A stretch of 64,000 nt of DNA from Mesorhizobium sp. WSM4306 (lineage in GTDB: Bacteria; Pseudomonadota; Alphaproteobacteria; Rhizobiales; Rhizobiaceae), in the NCBI RefSeq assembly GCF_007003975.1, contig NZ_VFTC01000019.1, positions 1 to 64,000 on the forward strand. Direction: 5' to 3'. The notes under the pieces are model-generated. The model was not told where the DNA came from. It ran no database searches and saw nothing but the letters and a program-made list of their open reading frames with translations. Below, piece by piece: positions 16,974 through 25,593 of the stretch (within the stretch, counting starts at the first letter, position 1; the number at the start of each line of letters is the position of its first letter). Position numbers and translations under genes: made by a program.

Positions 16974-18521
16974 ATGAACGCTGAGCCACAGCCGATCTAC
17001 CGCTTCGCCGGCTTCAGCCTCGACACGCGCGCCGGAGTGTTGCGCGACGGTTCTGGCGAGATCGCGCTGCGGCCGAAATCGCTCGATCTGTTGATTTTTC
17101 TCATCCGCAACGCTGGCCGGCTGGTGTCGAAGGACGAGCTTCTGCATGCGGTGTGGAGCGACGTCGTCGTCACCGAGGATTCACTCACCCAATGCATCAG
17201 CGACATTCGCCGCGCGCTGGGCGACTCAGCGCAGATGTTGATCCGCACTATGCCGCGCCGGGGCTACATGCTGCCCGGCGAAGTGCTGGAGGGACCGCCA
17301 GCTGTCGACGCTCGTCCGTCGCCTCAGCTTCCCGACAAGCCGTCGCTCGTCGTGCTTCCGTTCGAGAACCTGTCGTCGGACCCGGAGCAATCCTACCTCG
17401 CCGACGGCACGGTAGAGGAGATCACGGCGGCGCTGGCGCGCATTCGCGGCCTGTTCGTCATGTCGCGCAACTCGGCCTTTGCCTACAGTGGCCAGGCGTT
17501 CGACCTGCCGCGCATCGGCCGCGAGCTCGGTGTCCGCTACGTGCTGGAAGGAAGCGTGCGTCGGCATCTCGATCAGCTCCGCATCTCGGCCAGGCTGATC
17601 GAGGCCGAGACCGGCAGCCTGATCTGGGCGGAAGGCTTCAAGGGTGACATCGCGGATACGTTTGCGCTACAGGACAATGTGACGGCGGGTGTCGCAGGCG
17701 CCATCCTGCCGTCTATCCAGATGGCGGAAATCGAGCGTGCGCGCCGCAAGCGGCCGGGCGACCTGCAAACCTACGATCTGGTGATGCGCAGTCTGCCGCA
17801 TGTCTGGGCGCTCGGCCGACAGGACAACGCGATCGCCATCGAGACGCTGGAGAAGGCTTTGCTAGGCGATCCCGACTATCCGCTGGCCCTGTCGCTGCTG
17901 TCCTGGTGCCATGCGCAGCGCAGCGTCTACAATTGGTCGACCTCGCCTGAGGCCGACCGGCGCCGTGCGCTGGGGCTGGCGGAGCGATCTGCCGAACTCA
18001 ACAGTGACGATCCATTTTCCCTGGCCGTGCTCGGCGCTGCCCACACCGTGTCGAGCAATTTCGTCACTGCAGCCGCGTTGCTTGAAAAGGCGTGTTCGAT
18101 CGATCCCAATTCGGCCTTCGCCTGGAACAGGAGCGGCTGGGTTGCAGCCTACAGAGACGAGGTCGAGCGGGCGGCGGAATGTTTCGAGCGGTCGTTGCGA
18201 CTGGGGCCGTTTGATCCCATGGTTTATACCTGTCATTTGGGTCTGGCTGTCGTGCATTTCAGCGCAGGGCGGCCCGGCCAGGCGGCGGATCTGTATCTGC
18301 GTGTCCTGGCGGAGCATCCGAACGCTTTGTGGATCCTGCGTACGCTGATCCCGGCCCTTGTCGAAGCGGGACGCCTCGACGAAGCCCGGCAGCATATGGC
18401 GCGTTGTCACCGCGAATATCCGGAGCTCACCTTGCGGGCGGTTCGCGACTCGATGCCCTTTAGAGTTGAAATTCTCGACCGACACGAAAACGCGCTGAGA
18501 AGCCTTGGAGTGCCGGAGTAG
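16974..18521 (+). CDS. Winged-helix (CadC/OmpR-type) regulator with TolB-like and TPR domains, second copy
   Basis: A 515-residue paralogue of the protein at 14949, with the same order: winged helix (RPKSLDLLIFLIRNAGRLVSKDELLHAVW), TolB-like block (LVVLPFENLSSDPEQSYLADG, VRYVLEGSVRR) and C-terminal TPR-like repeats. It also lacks a transmembrane linker. Similarity runs along the whole length, so the pair probably arose by duplication. An AGGAG lies about 12 bases before the ATG. It is divergent from the DUF1127 gene with about 150 bases between starts. Confidence 0.83.
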   Translation: MNAEPQPIYRFAGFSLDTRAGVLRDGSGEIALRPKSLDLLIFLIRNAGRLVSKDELLHAVWSDVVVTEDSLTQCISDIRRALGDSAQMLIRTMPRRGYMLPGEVLEGPPAVDARPSPQLPDKPSLVVLPFENLSSDPEQSYLADGTVEEITAALARIRGLFVMSRNSAFAYSGQAFDLPRIGRELGVRYVLEGSVRRHLDQLRISARLIEAETGSLIWAEGFKGDIADTFALQDNVTAGVAGAILPSIQMAEIERARRKRPGDLQTYDLVMRSLPHVWALGRQDNAIAIETLEKALLGDPDYPLALSLLSWCHAQRSVYNWSTSPEADRRRALGLAERSAELNSDDPFSLAVLGAAHTVSSNFVTAAALLEKACSIDPNSAFAWNRSGWVAAYRDEVERAAECFERSLRLGPFDPMVYTCHLGLAVVHFSAGRPGQAADLYLRVLAEHPNALWILRTLIPALVEAGRLDEARQHMARCHREYPELTLRAVRDSMPFRVEILDRHENALRSLGVPE

Positions 18522-18750
18522 AGGACCACCTGTCGGGGCGGAGTGCGGTGCGTGAGACGCCGCCCTGTCGCAAACGCGTCGCCTCGGCCGTAAAAATGTC
18601 AAAAAAGTATCAATGAGGTGGACACACCGTGGTGGCGGCGGCAAGGATTGCCGCCTAAGCTTTGATCACTGCAGAGAGCGGCAAACGCGGCCTGCGGAAG
18701 AGGGCACTGCAACTGGTCGCATGACCGGACCGGCGCCGGGAGGAACTGAC

Positions 18751-19635
18751 ATGAATCCGGACTTGGAAGTCGTCCAGATCAGACGTGGCGAGTCGTTCAA
18801 GGCCTGGGCCCACGGCTACCCCTTCCACACCGTGCGCTGGCACTTCCATCCAGAATACGAAATCCACCATGTCGTCGCCACCACCGGCCACTATTTCGTC
18901 GGCGATTTCATTGGCGAGTTCGAGCCCGGCAACCTCGTGCTCACCGGCCCGAACCTGCCGCACAACTGGGTCAGCGATGTGCCGGCCGGCACCAGCGTGC
19001 CGCTGCGCGGCCGCGTCGTGCAATTCTCCCAAGAATTCATCGCCGACGCCACCACGGCGCTGCCAGAACTTGCCGGTTGTGAAAATATTCTCGAACTCAG
19101 CCGGCGTGGCGCGCTGTTCTCCGCTGCTACCGCTGAACTCGCCGCACCTGTGCTGGCCGAACTGGTCGAGGCGCAGGGCGTGCGCCGCATCGCGCTGTTC
19201 ATGGAGCTCATCGATATCCTGAGCCGCGCCGCCGATGTGCGAACGCTGACCAGCGCCAGCTATCTGCCCGATCCCTCCGGCTTCATGTCGGCCGGCGTCA
19301 ATAAGGCGCTTGCCTATATCAACGCCAATCTGACTGAGCCGTTCAGCGAAAGCGATTTGGCGGCAATTGCCGGCCGCAGCCCGAGCGCGTTTTCGCGCAG
19401 CTTCCGCCGCCACACCGGCATGGCGCTGGTGCAGTACGTCAACCGGCTGCGCATCAACCTCGCCTGCCAGTTGCTGATGAGCGAAGCCGACATGCCGATC
19501 ACCGAGATCTGCTTTGCCGCCGGCTACAACAACATCTCGAATTTCAACCGCCAGTTCCTGACGCAGAAAGGCATGTCGCCTTCGCGCTTCAGGGCCTTGC
19601 TGGCGGAAAACATCAGTGCGGAGATTGCCGCCTAA
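18751..19635 (+). CDS. AraC-family regulator of the sugar operon
   Basis: A 294-residue regulator: N-terminal cupin sensor (WHFHPEYEIHHV, GDFIGEFEPGNLVLTGPNLPH) and C-terminal double helix-turn-helix (residues about 195-290, LAAIAGRSPSAFSRSFRRHTG and ITEICFAAGYNNISNFNRQF). ATG 18751 has GGAGGA 7 bases upstream; the open frame to 18613 is not conserved-looking. It is followed in the same direction by the sugar ABC importer and catabolic genes, so it most likely activates them in response to the sugar. Confidence 0.87.
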   Translation: MNPDLEVVQIRRGESFKAWAHGYPFHTVRWHFHPEYEIHHVVATTGHYFVGDFIGEFEPGNLVLTGPNLPHNWVSDVPAGTSVPLRGRVVQFSQEFIADATTALPELAGCENILELSRRGALFSAATAELAAPVLAELVEAQGVRRIALFMELIDILSRAADVRTLTSASYLPDPSGFMSAGVNKALAYINANLTEPFSESDLAAIAGRSPSAFSRSFRRHTGMALVQYVNRLRINLACQLLMSEADMPITEICFAAGYNNISNFNRQFLTQKGMSPSRFRALLAENISAEIAA

Positions 19636-19863
19636 CAGGGAGGACCGGGAGGAGCTTTAGACATTTTGGGAAGAAAGGACGCGGGGTGCGTTGGAGGCGC
19701 TCCGTGCTGGAGATCGCTTGTCCTGAAATCCAGCGATATCAAGAGGATGCGCAGCACAGATCAAGTGCGTCGTCATTCCTCGCAACAGTTCGACTTGCAG
19801 TCAAGGCCCGGCGCGCCATGTGGTGACAGGGCTTCGTGAAACAATTGAAACGGAGATATCAGA

Positions 19864-20922
19864 ATGACCAGATTTGCTTCGACGGGAGCCATTGCGCTCA
19901 CGCTTTCTCTCCTCAGCGGCACCGCCGCCTTCGCAGCCCCTGTCACCGATGCCACGGTCGCCTTCCTGATGCCCGACCAGGCCTCGACGCGCTATGAGCA
20001 GCACGACTATCCCGGCTTTGCCGCCGAGATGAAAAAGCTCTGCCCCGGCTGCAAGGTGATCTACCAGAACGCCGATGCCGACGCCTCGCGCCAGCAGCAG
20101 CAGTTCAACTCGGTCATCTCGCAAGGCGCCAAGGCGATCGTGCTCGACCCGGTCGACTCGACCGCTGCCGCCTCGCTGGTCAAGCTGGCGCAGAGCCAGG
20201 GCGTCAAGGTCATCGCCTATGACCGGCCGATCCCGACGGCACCTGCCGACTTCTACGTCTCGTTCAACAATGAAGGCATCGGCAAGGCCATCGCCGACTC
20301 GCTGGTCGAACACCTCAAGGCGCTGAAGGTCGATCCGGCCAGCGGCGGCCTCTTGCAGATCAACGGTTCGCCGACCGACGCGGCCGCCGGTCTGATCAAG
20401 AAGGGCATTCATTCCAGCCTCGACAGCAGCGGCTACAAGATCCTGGCCGAATACGACACGCCGGAATGGGCGCCGCCGAAGGCACAGCAATGGGCAAGCG
20501 GCCAGATCACCCGCTTCTCCACGCAGATCGTCGGCGTTGTCGCCGCCAATGACGGCACCGGTGGCGGCGCCATCGCCGCCTTCAAGGCGGCCGGTGTCGA
20601 TCCGGTGCCGCCGGTCACCGGCAATGACGCCACGATTGCCGCACTGCAGCTGATCATCGCCGGCGACCAGTACAACACCATCTCCAAGCCGAGCGAGATC
20701 GTGGCCGCGGCTGCCGCCAACGTCGCCGTCCAGCTCTTGTCGGGCGAGACGCCGAAGGCCGAAATGACCCTCTACGACACCCCTTCGCAGCTGTTCACGC
20801 CGGCGGTGGTGACGCAGGAAAACCTCAAGGCCGAGATCATCGACAAGAAGATCAACACCGCCGAAGAGCTCTGCGTCGACCGTTACGCCGAAGGCTGCAA
20901 GAAGCTCGGCATCACCAACTGA
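19864..20922 (+). CDS. Sugar ABC transporter periplasmic binding protein (XylF-like)
   Basis: A 352-residue periplasmic protein of the Peripla_BP_4 family. The signal peptide (MTRFASTGAIALTLSLLSG) is cleaved near AFA-A at 24. YQNADADASRQQQQFNSVISQGAKAIVLDPVD and VGVVAANDGTGGGAIAAF are typical of xylose/ribose/polyol binding proteins, nearest to XylF by appearance. It delivers the sugar to the permease encoded downstream. It is the first structural gene of the operon, with a 228-base promoter region before it and a stem-loop right after it. Confidence 0.87.
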   Translation: MTRFASTGAIALTLSLLSGTAAFAAPVTDATVAFLMPDQASTRYEQHDYPGFAAEMKKLCPGCKVIYQNADADASRQQQQFNSVISQGAKAIVLDPVDSTAAASLVKLAQSQGVKVIAYDRPIPTAPADFYVSFNNEGIGKAIADSLVEHLKALKVDPASGGLLQINGSPTDAAAGLIKKGIHSSLDSSGYKILAEYDTPEWAPPKAQQWASGQITRFSTQIVGVVAANDGTGGGAIAAFKAAGVDPVPPVTGNDATIAALQLIIAGDQYNTISKPSEIVAAAAANVAVQLLSGETPKAEMTLYDTPSQLFTPAVVTQENLKAEIIDKKINTAEELCVDRYAEGCKKLGITN

Positions 20923-20940
20923 TCGGATTATCCTGATCCT

Positions 20941-20973
20941 GACTTCCGGCTGCCTTTGCGGCGGCCGGAAGTC
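20941..20973 (+). terminator. Stem-loop after the binding-protein gene
   Basis: GACTTCCGGC pairs with GCCGGAAGTC across a 13-base loop in the gap between the binding-protein and ATPase genes. No T-run follows. Such stems typically protect the upstream transcript and lower expression of downstream transporter genes. Confidence 0.6.
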
Positions 20974-21014
20974 CGCAGTCACTCTTGACCGGTCATCCGG
21001 AAAGGTTTGCCACT

Positions 21015-21836
21015 ATGTCTGACATCTCTGACGGACCGGTTTCGGCAGGCGAGCTGGTGCTCAGCCTGCGCGGCATTTCGAAGAATTTCGGCGCTGTATC
21101 AGCGCTCACCGAAATCGATCTCGACGTCCATGCCGGCGAGGTGGTGGCGCTGGTCGGCGACAATGGCGCCGGCAAGTCGACGCTGGTCAAGATCCTCGCC
21201 GGCGTCCACCAGCCGACGTCGGGCACCATCGATTTCCGCGGCAAGCAAGTGACCATGCCCGACCCGAGCGCTGCCTTGACGCTCGGCATCGCCACCGTCT
21301 TCCAGGATCTGGCGCTGTGCGAAAACCTCGATGTCGTCGCCAACATTTTTCTCGGCAAGGAGCTCAACCCGCTGCGGCTGGACGAGGTGGCGATGGAAAT
21401 CCGCGCCTGGACGCTGCTCAACGAATTGTCGGCGCGCATTCCAACTGTGCGCGAAGCGGTTGCCTCGCTGTCCGGCGGCCAGCGCCAGACCGTGGCGATT
21501 GCGCGCTCGCTGCTGCTCGACCCCAAGGTCATCCTGCTTGACGAGCCGACCGCCGCCCTTGGCGTCGCCCAGACGGCGGAGGTGCTGAACCTCATCGACC
21601 GGGTGCGCGAACGCGGCCTCGGCGTGCTGATGATCAGCCACAATATGGAAGACGTGCGCGCCGTCGCCGATCGCATCGTCGTACTCAGGCTCGGGCGCAA
21701 CAATGGTGTCTTCGAACCCGATGCCTCCAACCAGGAACTGGTCAGCGCCATCACCGGTGCCGCCAACAACGCGGTGTCGCGCCGCGCCGAACGGCGCAAG
21801 GCAGCACAGGCGCAATCACAGGAGCAGCGGCCATGA
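21015..21836 (+). CDS. Sugar ABC transporter ATP-binding protein, single domain
   Basis: A 273-residue ATPase with one nucleotide-binding domain: Walker A GDNGAGKS (48-55), signature LSGGQRQ, Walker B VILLDEP and switch His in MISHNM. Most ribose/xylose-class ATPases have two fused domains; this has one, as in FrcA-type transporters, and so works as a homodimer. A GGAAAGG precedes ATG 21015. Its stop overlaps the permease start (ATGA), showing translational coupling. Confidence 0.88.
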   Translation: MSDISDGPVSAGELVLSLRGISKNFGAVSALTEIDLDVHAGEVVALVGDNGAGKSTLVKILAGVHQPTSGTIDFRGKQVTMPDPSAALTLGIATVFQDLALCENLDVVANIFLGKELNPLRLDEVAMEIRAWTLLNELSARIPTVREAVASLSGGQRQTVAIARSLLLDPKVILLDEPTAALGVAQTAEVLNLIDRVRERGLGVLMISHNMEDVRAVADRIVVLRLGRNNGVFEPDASNQELVSAITGAANNAVSRRAERRKAAQAQSQEQRP

Positions 21837-23092
21837 GCGCAGAGCCAAAGCAGGACACCTCCTCGTCAACGGCGCTCGACCGCAGCGACGTGCGCGTCAA
21901 GCACCAGGCCGGCGTCGGCGGCGCGATCAGCGCCTTCTTCGACCGTGTCCGCTCCGGCGACCTTGGCTCGCTGCCGGTGATCGTCGGCCTGGTCATCATC
22001 TGGAGCGTGTTCACCGCCCTCAACCCGGTGTTCGTGTCCTCCAGCAACCTGGTCAACCTGCTGTTCGACTGTTCGACCGTAGGCGTCATCGCGCTCGGCA
22101 TCGTCTGCGTGCTGATGGTCGGCGAGATCGACCTCTCGGTTGGTTCGATCAGCGGCTTTGCTTCGGCCATGGTCGGCACGCTGTGGGTCAACCAGGGCTG
22201 GCCGGTGGCGCTCGCCATCCTCGCCGCACTCGCCGTCGGCGGCTTCATCGGCGCGCTCTATGCTCTGCTGTTCAACCGGCTGGGCATGCCGAGCTTCGTC
22301 TCGACGCTCGCCGGCCTGCTCGCCGTGCTCGGCCTGCAGCTCTACATCCTCGGCTCCACCGGTTCGATCAATCTGCCTTATGGTTCCCACCTGGTGAATT
22401 TCGGCCAGTTGCTGGTCATGCCGGACTGGCTGTCCTATGCGCTGGCCGCAGTGCCCGGCATCGTCATGCTCATCACCGGCCTGCGCACCGTCAGCCGCCG
22501 TCGCGCCGTCAATCTGTCGGCGCCATCGGTCGGCGGCCTGATCGTGCGCGTCGCCGCCCTGACCATCCTGCTTGAACTGATCGTCGGCTATCTCAACCAG
22601 GCGCGCGGCATACCGTGGATGTTCGGCCTGTTCGTTGGCCTGGTGGTGGCGATGAACTATGCGCTGACCCGCACCCAATGGGGCCGCTCGATGACCGCCG
22701 TCGGCGGCAACCGAGAAGCGGCGCGCCGAGCCGGCATCAAGGTGCGCTCGATCTATCTCAGCGCCTTCGTCATGTGCTCGATGTTCGCCGCACTCGGCGG
22801 CGTGCTGTCGGCGGCACGGCTGGCCTCGGCCAGCCAGCAGGCCGGCACCGGTGACGTCAACCTCAACGCCATCGCCGCGGCGGTCATCGGCGGCACCAGC
22901 CTGTTCGGCGGTCGCGGCAGCGCCTACTCCGCGCTGCTCGGCATCATCGTCATCCAGTCGATCGCCAGCGGGCTGACCTTGCTCGACCTGTCATCGTCGC
23001 TTCGCTACATGATCACCGGCGCCGTTCTGGCGATCGCGGTCATCGTCGACTCCCTGGCACGCCGCTCGCGGGTTTCCCACGGCCGCGCCTGA
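21833..23092 (+). CDS. Sugar ABC transporter permease (XylH/FrcC-like)
   Basis: A 419-residue inner-membrane protein of the BPD_transp_2 family with about 10 helices after a 45-residue cytoplasmic N-terminus. The family loop GEIDLSVGSISG and the later GRGSAYSALLG and TAVGGNREAARRAGI (ATPase-facing) are clear. It forms the channel for the same sugar as the two genes before it, and overlaps the ATPase gene by 4 bases. Confidence 0.88.
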   Translation: MSAEPKQDTSSSTALDRSDVRVKHQAGVGGAISAFFDRVRSGDLGSLPVIVGLVIIWSVFTALNPVFVSSSNLVNLLFDCSTVGVIALGIVCVLMVGEIDLSVGSISGFASAMVGTLWVNQGWPVALAILAALAVGGFIGALYALLFNRLGMPSFVSTLAGLLAVLGLQLYILGSTGSINLPYGSHLVNFGQLLVMPDWLSYALAAVPGIVMLITGLRTVSRRRAVNLSAPSVGGLIVRVAALTILLELIVGYLNQARGIPWMFGLFVGLVVAMNYALTRTQWGRSMTAVGGNREAARRAGIKVRSIYLSAFVMCSMFAALGGVLSAARLASASQQAGTGDVNLNAIAAAVIGGTSLFGGRGSAYSALLGIIVIQSIASGLTLLDLSSSLRYMITGAVLAIAVIVDSLARRSRVSHGRA

Positions 23093-23120
23093 ACCAACAG
23101 ACAATACGAGGGTAGCAAGA

Positions 23121-23849
23121 ATGGCTCAGGATTTGAGTGGAAAAGTCGCGGCGATCACCGGGGCCGCCTCGGGCATAGGGCTGGAATGCGCCAGGGCGTT
23201 GATTGCCGCCGGCGTCCGCGTCGTGCTGGTCGACCGCGCCGAAGACGCATTGAAGAGCGCCTGCGCCGAACTCGGCCCGAATGCTATCCCGCTGGTGATC
23301 GATCTGATGAGGCCGTCCAGCGTCGCCACCATGATGCCGCAGATCCTCGAAAAAGCCGGCCAGCTCGATATCTTCCACGCCAATGCCGGCGCCTATGTCG
23401 GCGGTCCGGTGCTCGACGGCGATCCCGATACGTGGGACCGCGTGCTGAACCTCAACATCAATGCGGTATTCCGCTCGGTGCACGCCGTGCTGCCGCACAT
23501 GGTCGAACGCAAGACCGGCGACATCATCGTCACCTCTTCGATCGCCGGACTGGTGCCGGTGGTCTGGGAGCCGATCTACACGGCCTCCAAACATGCCGTG
23601 CAGGCCTTCGTCCACACGGTGCGCCGGCAGGTCGCCCCGCACGGCCTGCGCGTCGGCGCGGTGCAGCCGGGGCCGGTGGTAACAGCGCTGATCAGCGACT
23701 GGCCGAAGGACAAGCTTGACGATGAACTGGCCAAGGGCGGCTTGATTCAGCCCGTTGAGGTCGCCGAAGCCGTGCTGTTCATGCTGACGCGGCCAAGGAA
23801 CGTGACCATTCGGGATCTGGTGATCCTGCCACAGAGCAATGATTTGTGA
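23121..23849 (+). CDS. SDR-family dehydrogenase, probably pentitol (ribitol 2-dehydrogenase-like)
   Basis: A 242-residue classical short-chain dehydrogenase: TGAASGIG cofactor motif (13-20), NAG (88-90), Ser139/140, Tyr153 and Lys157 in YTASK. Asp in VDRA after beta-2 suggests NAD preference. Its place between a sugar importer and a ribulokinase-like FGGY kinase suggests oxidation of a sugar alcohol to a ketose, most simply ribitol to D-ribulose. The substrate is inferred from context. It starts 28 bases after the permease. Confidence 0.8.
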   Translation: MAQDLSGKVAAITGAASGIGLECARALIAAGVRVVLVDRAEDALKSACAELGPNAIPLVIDLMRPSSVATMMPQILEKAGQLDIFHANAGAYVGGPVLDGDPDTWDRVLNLNINAVFRSVHAVLPHMVERKTGDIIVTSSIAGLVPVVWEPIYTASKHAVQAFVHTVRRQVAPHGLRVGAVQPGPVVTALISDWPKDKLDDELAKGGLIQPVEVAEAVLFMLTRPRNVTIRDLVILPQSNDL

Positions 23850-23893
23850 GAGAGCGAATAGGGAGTAGCGAGTAGCGAATAGGGGCGTAATTT

Positions 23894-23949
23894 CTATTCG
23901 CTATTCGCTATTCGCTATTCGCTATTCGCTATTCGCTATTCGCTATTCG
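23894..23949 (+). repeat. Eight tandem copies of the heptamer CTATTCG
   Basis: Eight exact head-to-tail copies of CTATTCG lie between the dehydrogenase and kinase genes, ending 20 bases before the kinase ATG. The complementary heptamer CGAATAG occurs about twice just upstream (23854-23885, with degenerate CGAGTAG copies between), so the transcript can fold into alternative hairpins. Copy number is likely unstable by slippage. Confidence 0.85.
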
Positions 23950-23969
23950 CCAATTCCCTGAGGTCCCCC

Positions 23970-25577
23970 ATGTCCCACTTCCTCGGCATCGACGTCGGCA
24001 CCGGCAGCGCCAGGGCAGGGGTGTTCGACGCTGAAGGCACCATGCTCGCCTCGGCGAAGCGCGACATCGCTTTGTTCATCGAGCCTGGCGAAATCGCCGA
24101 ACAGTCGAGCGAAGACATCTGGCGCGCGGTCTGCTCCAGCGTGCGCGAGGCGGTGACAAAGTCGGGACTTGCCGGGCGTGACATTGCCGGCATCGGCTTC
24201 GACGCCACCTGTTCGCTGGTTGTGGTCGGCAAGGGCGGTGCACCCCTGGCGGTCGGCGGCTCGGGTGACAGCCAGCGAAACATCATCGTCTGGATGGATC
24301 ACCGCGCGCTCGACCAGGCGCAGCGCATCAATGCCGGCAAGCACGCCGTGCTCGACTATGTCGGCGGCACCATTTCGCCGGAGATGGAAACGCCTAAGCT
24401 GCTGTGGCTGCGGGAAAACCTGCCCGCCACCTTCGATGCAGCGGAGCATTTTTTCGACCTGACCGACTATCTGACCTGGCGCTCGACCGGCAGCCTGGCA
24501 CGCTCGATCTGCACGCTCACCTGCAAATGGACCTATCTCGGCCATGAGCGGCGCTGGGACGATGCCTATTTCCGCGCCGTCGGTCTGGGCGCGCTCGCCG
24601 ACGAAGGCTTCGCGCGCATCGGCACCGAAGTGGTCGAAGGCGGCACCGCGCTGGCTCAGGGCCTCACCGAGGCGGCGGCCGCCGATCTCGGCCTGCTGCC
24701 GGGAACGCCGGTCGCCGCCGGCCTGATCGATGCGCATGCCGGCGGTGTCGGCACGGTCGGCGGCACGGGCTCCGTCGGCACGCTGCAGTCGCGCATGGCT
24801 TATGTCTTCGGTACCTCGGCCTGCACCATGGCCAGCACCAGCGAACCGGCCTTCGTGCCGGGTGTCTGGGGTCCGTATTTCTCCTCCATGGTGCCGGGCC
24901 TGTGGCTCAACGAAGGCGGCCAGTCGGCGGCGGGCGCGGCGATCGATCATCTCGTCGCTTTCCACCCAGCCTCGGCGGAAGCATCCGCAAAAGCCAGGGC
25001 GGAAGGTCTCGGCCTGACCGCCTGGCTTGGCCGGCGGGCGGCAACGAAGTCCGCTGATCTGTCCGCGGTGGCGCGCCTTGCCGAAGGGCTGCATGTCGTG
25101 CCGGAATTCCTCGGCAACCGCTCGCCCTTCGCCGATCCTGAATCCAAGGCGCTGATTGCCGGGCTCGGCATGGACACGTCGCTCGACAGTCTCGTCGCGC
25201 TCTATGTCGCCGGCCTGCTGGGGATCGGCTATGGCGTGCGCCAGATCCTGGCGGCGATGGCCAACAAGGGCATTGCCATCGACACCATCGTCGTCAGCGG
25301 CGGCGCCGCGCAAAGCGACCTGGTGCGCCAGCTGCTGGCCGACACGACAGGCCTGACCGTCGCCGGATCGACCTCGCCGGAGCCGGTGCTGCTCGGCTCG
25401 GCCGTACTGGCCGCAGTGGCGGCGCAAAAATATCCCGACGTGACAGCGGCGATGACTGGCATGTCGCGCATCGGCGACATCTATCGCCCGGCCGGCGGCG
25501 ATCTCATGCCCTGGCACGACAAACGCTTCGCCGCCTTCGAACTGTTGCAGCAGGCGGGCCGCGCCATCCGAGAGTGA
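23970..25577 (+). CDS. FGGY-family carbohydrate kinase (D-ribulokinase-like)
   Basis: A 535-residue FGGY kinase. FLGIDVGTGSARAGVFD is the N-terminal phosphate-1 motif. GIGFDATCSLVV is the pattern of the D-ribulokinase/FGGY subgroup, and VVSGGAAQSDLVRQLLAD is the C-terminal adenosine motif. With the adjacent dehydrogenase it would convert D-ribulose to D-ribulose 5-phosphate. GAGG precedes the ATG, but the tandem heptamer repeat lies immediately before it and may modulate expression. Last gene of the operon. Confidence 0.85.
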   Translation: MSHFLGIDVGTGSARAGVFDAEGTMLASAKRDIALFIEPGEIAEQSSEDIWRAVCSSVREAVTKSGLAGRDIAGIGFDATCSLVVVGKGGAPLAVGGSGDSQRNIIVWMDHRALDQAQRINAGKHAVLDYVGGTISPEMETPKLLWLRENLPATFDAAEHFFDLTDYLTWRSTGSLARSICTLTCKWTYLGHERRWDDAYFRAVGLGALADEGFARIGTEVVEGGTALAQGLTEAAAADLGLLPGTPVAAGLIDAHAGGVGTVGGTGSVGTLQSRMAYVFGTSACTMASTSEPAFVPGVWGPYFSSMVPGLWLNEGGQSAAGAAIDHLVAFHPASAEASAKARAEGLGLTAWLGRRAATKSADLSAVARLAEGLHVVPEFLGNRSPFADPESKALIAGLGMDTSLDSLVALYVAGLLGIGYGVRQILAAMANKGIAIDTIVVSGGAAQSDLVRQLLADTTGLTVAGSTSPEPVLLGSAVLAAVAAQKYPDVTAAMTGMSRIGDIYRPAGGDLMPWHDKRFAAFELLQQAGRAIRE

Positions 25578-25593
25578 AGGAGCGCGCTTCCGC

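Noticed and set aside
23894..23949. Tandem repeats considered as a CRISPR array
   Set aside because: Unit is 7 bases with no spacers; it is a simple tandem repeat.
23943..25517. 524-residue antisense frame under the FGGY kinase
   Set aside because: High GC third positions create long antisense frames; the kinase on the plus strand has all family motifs.
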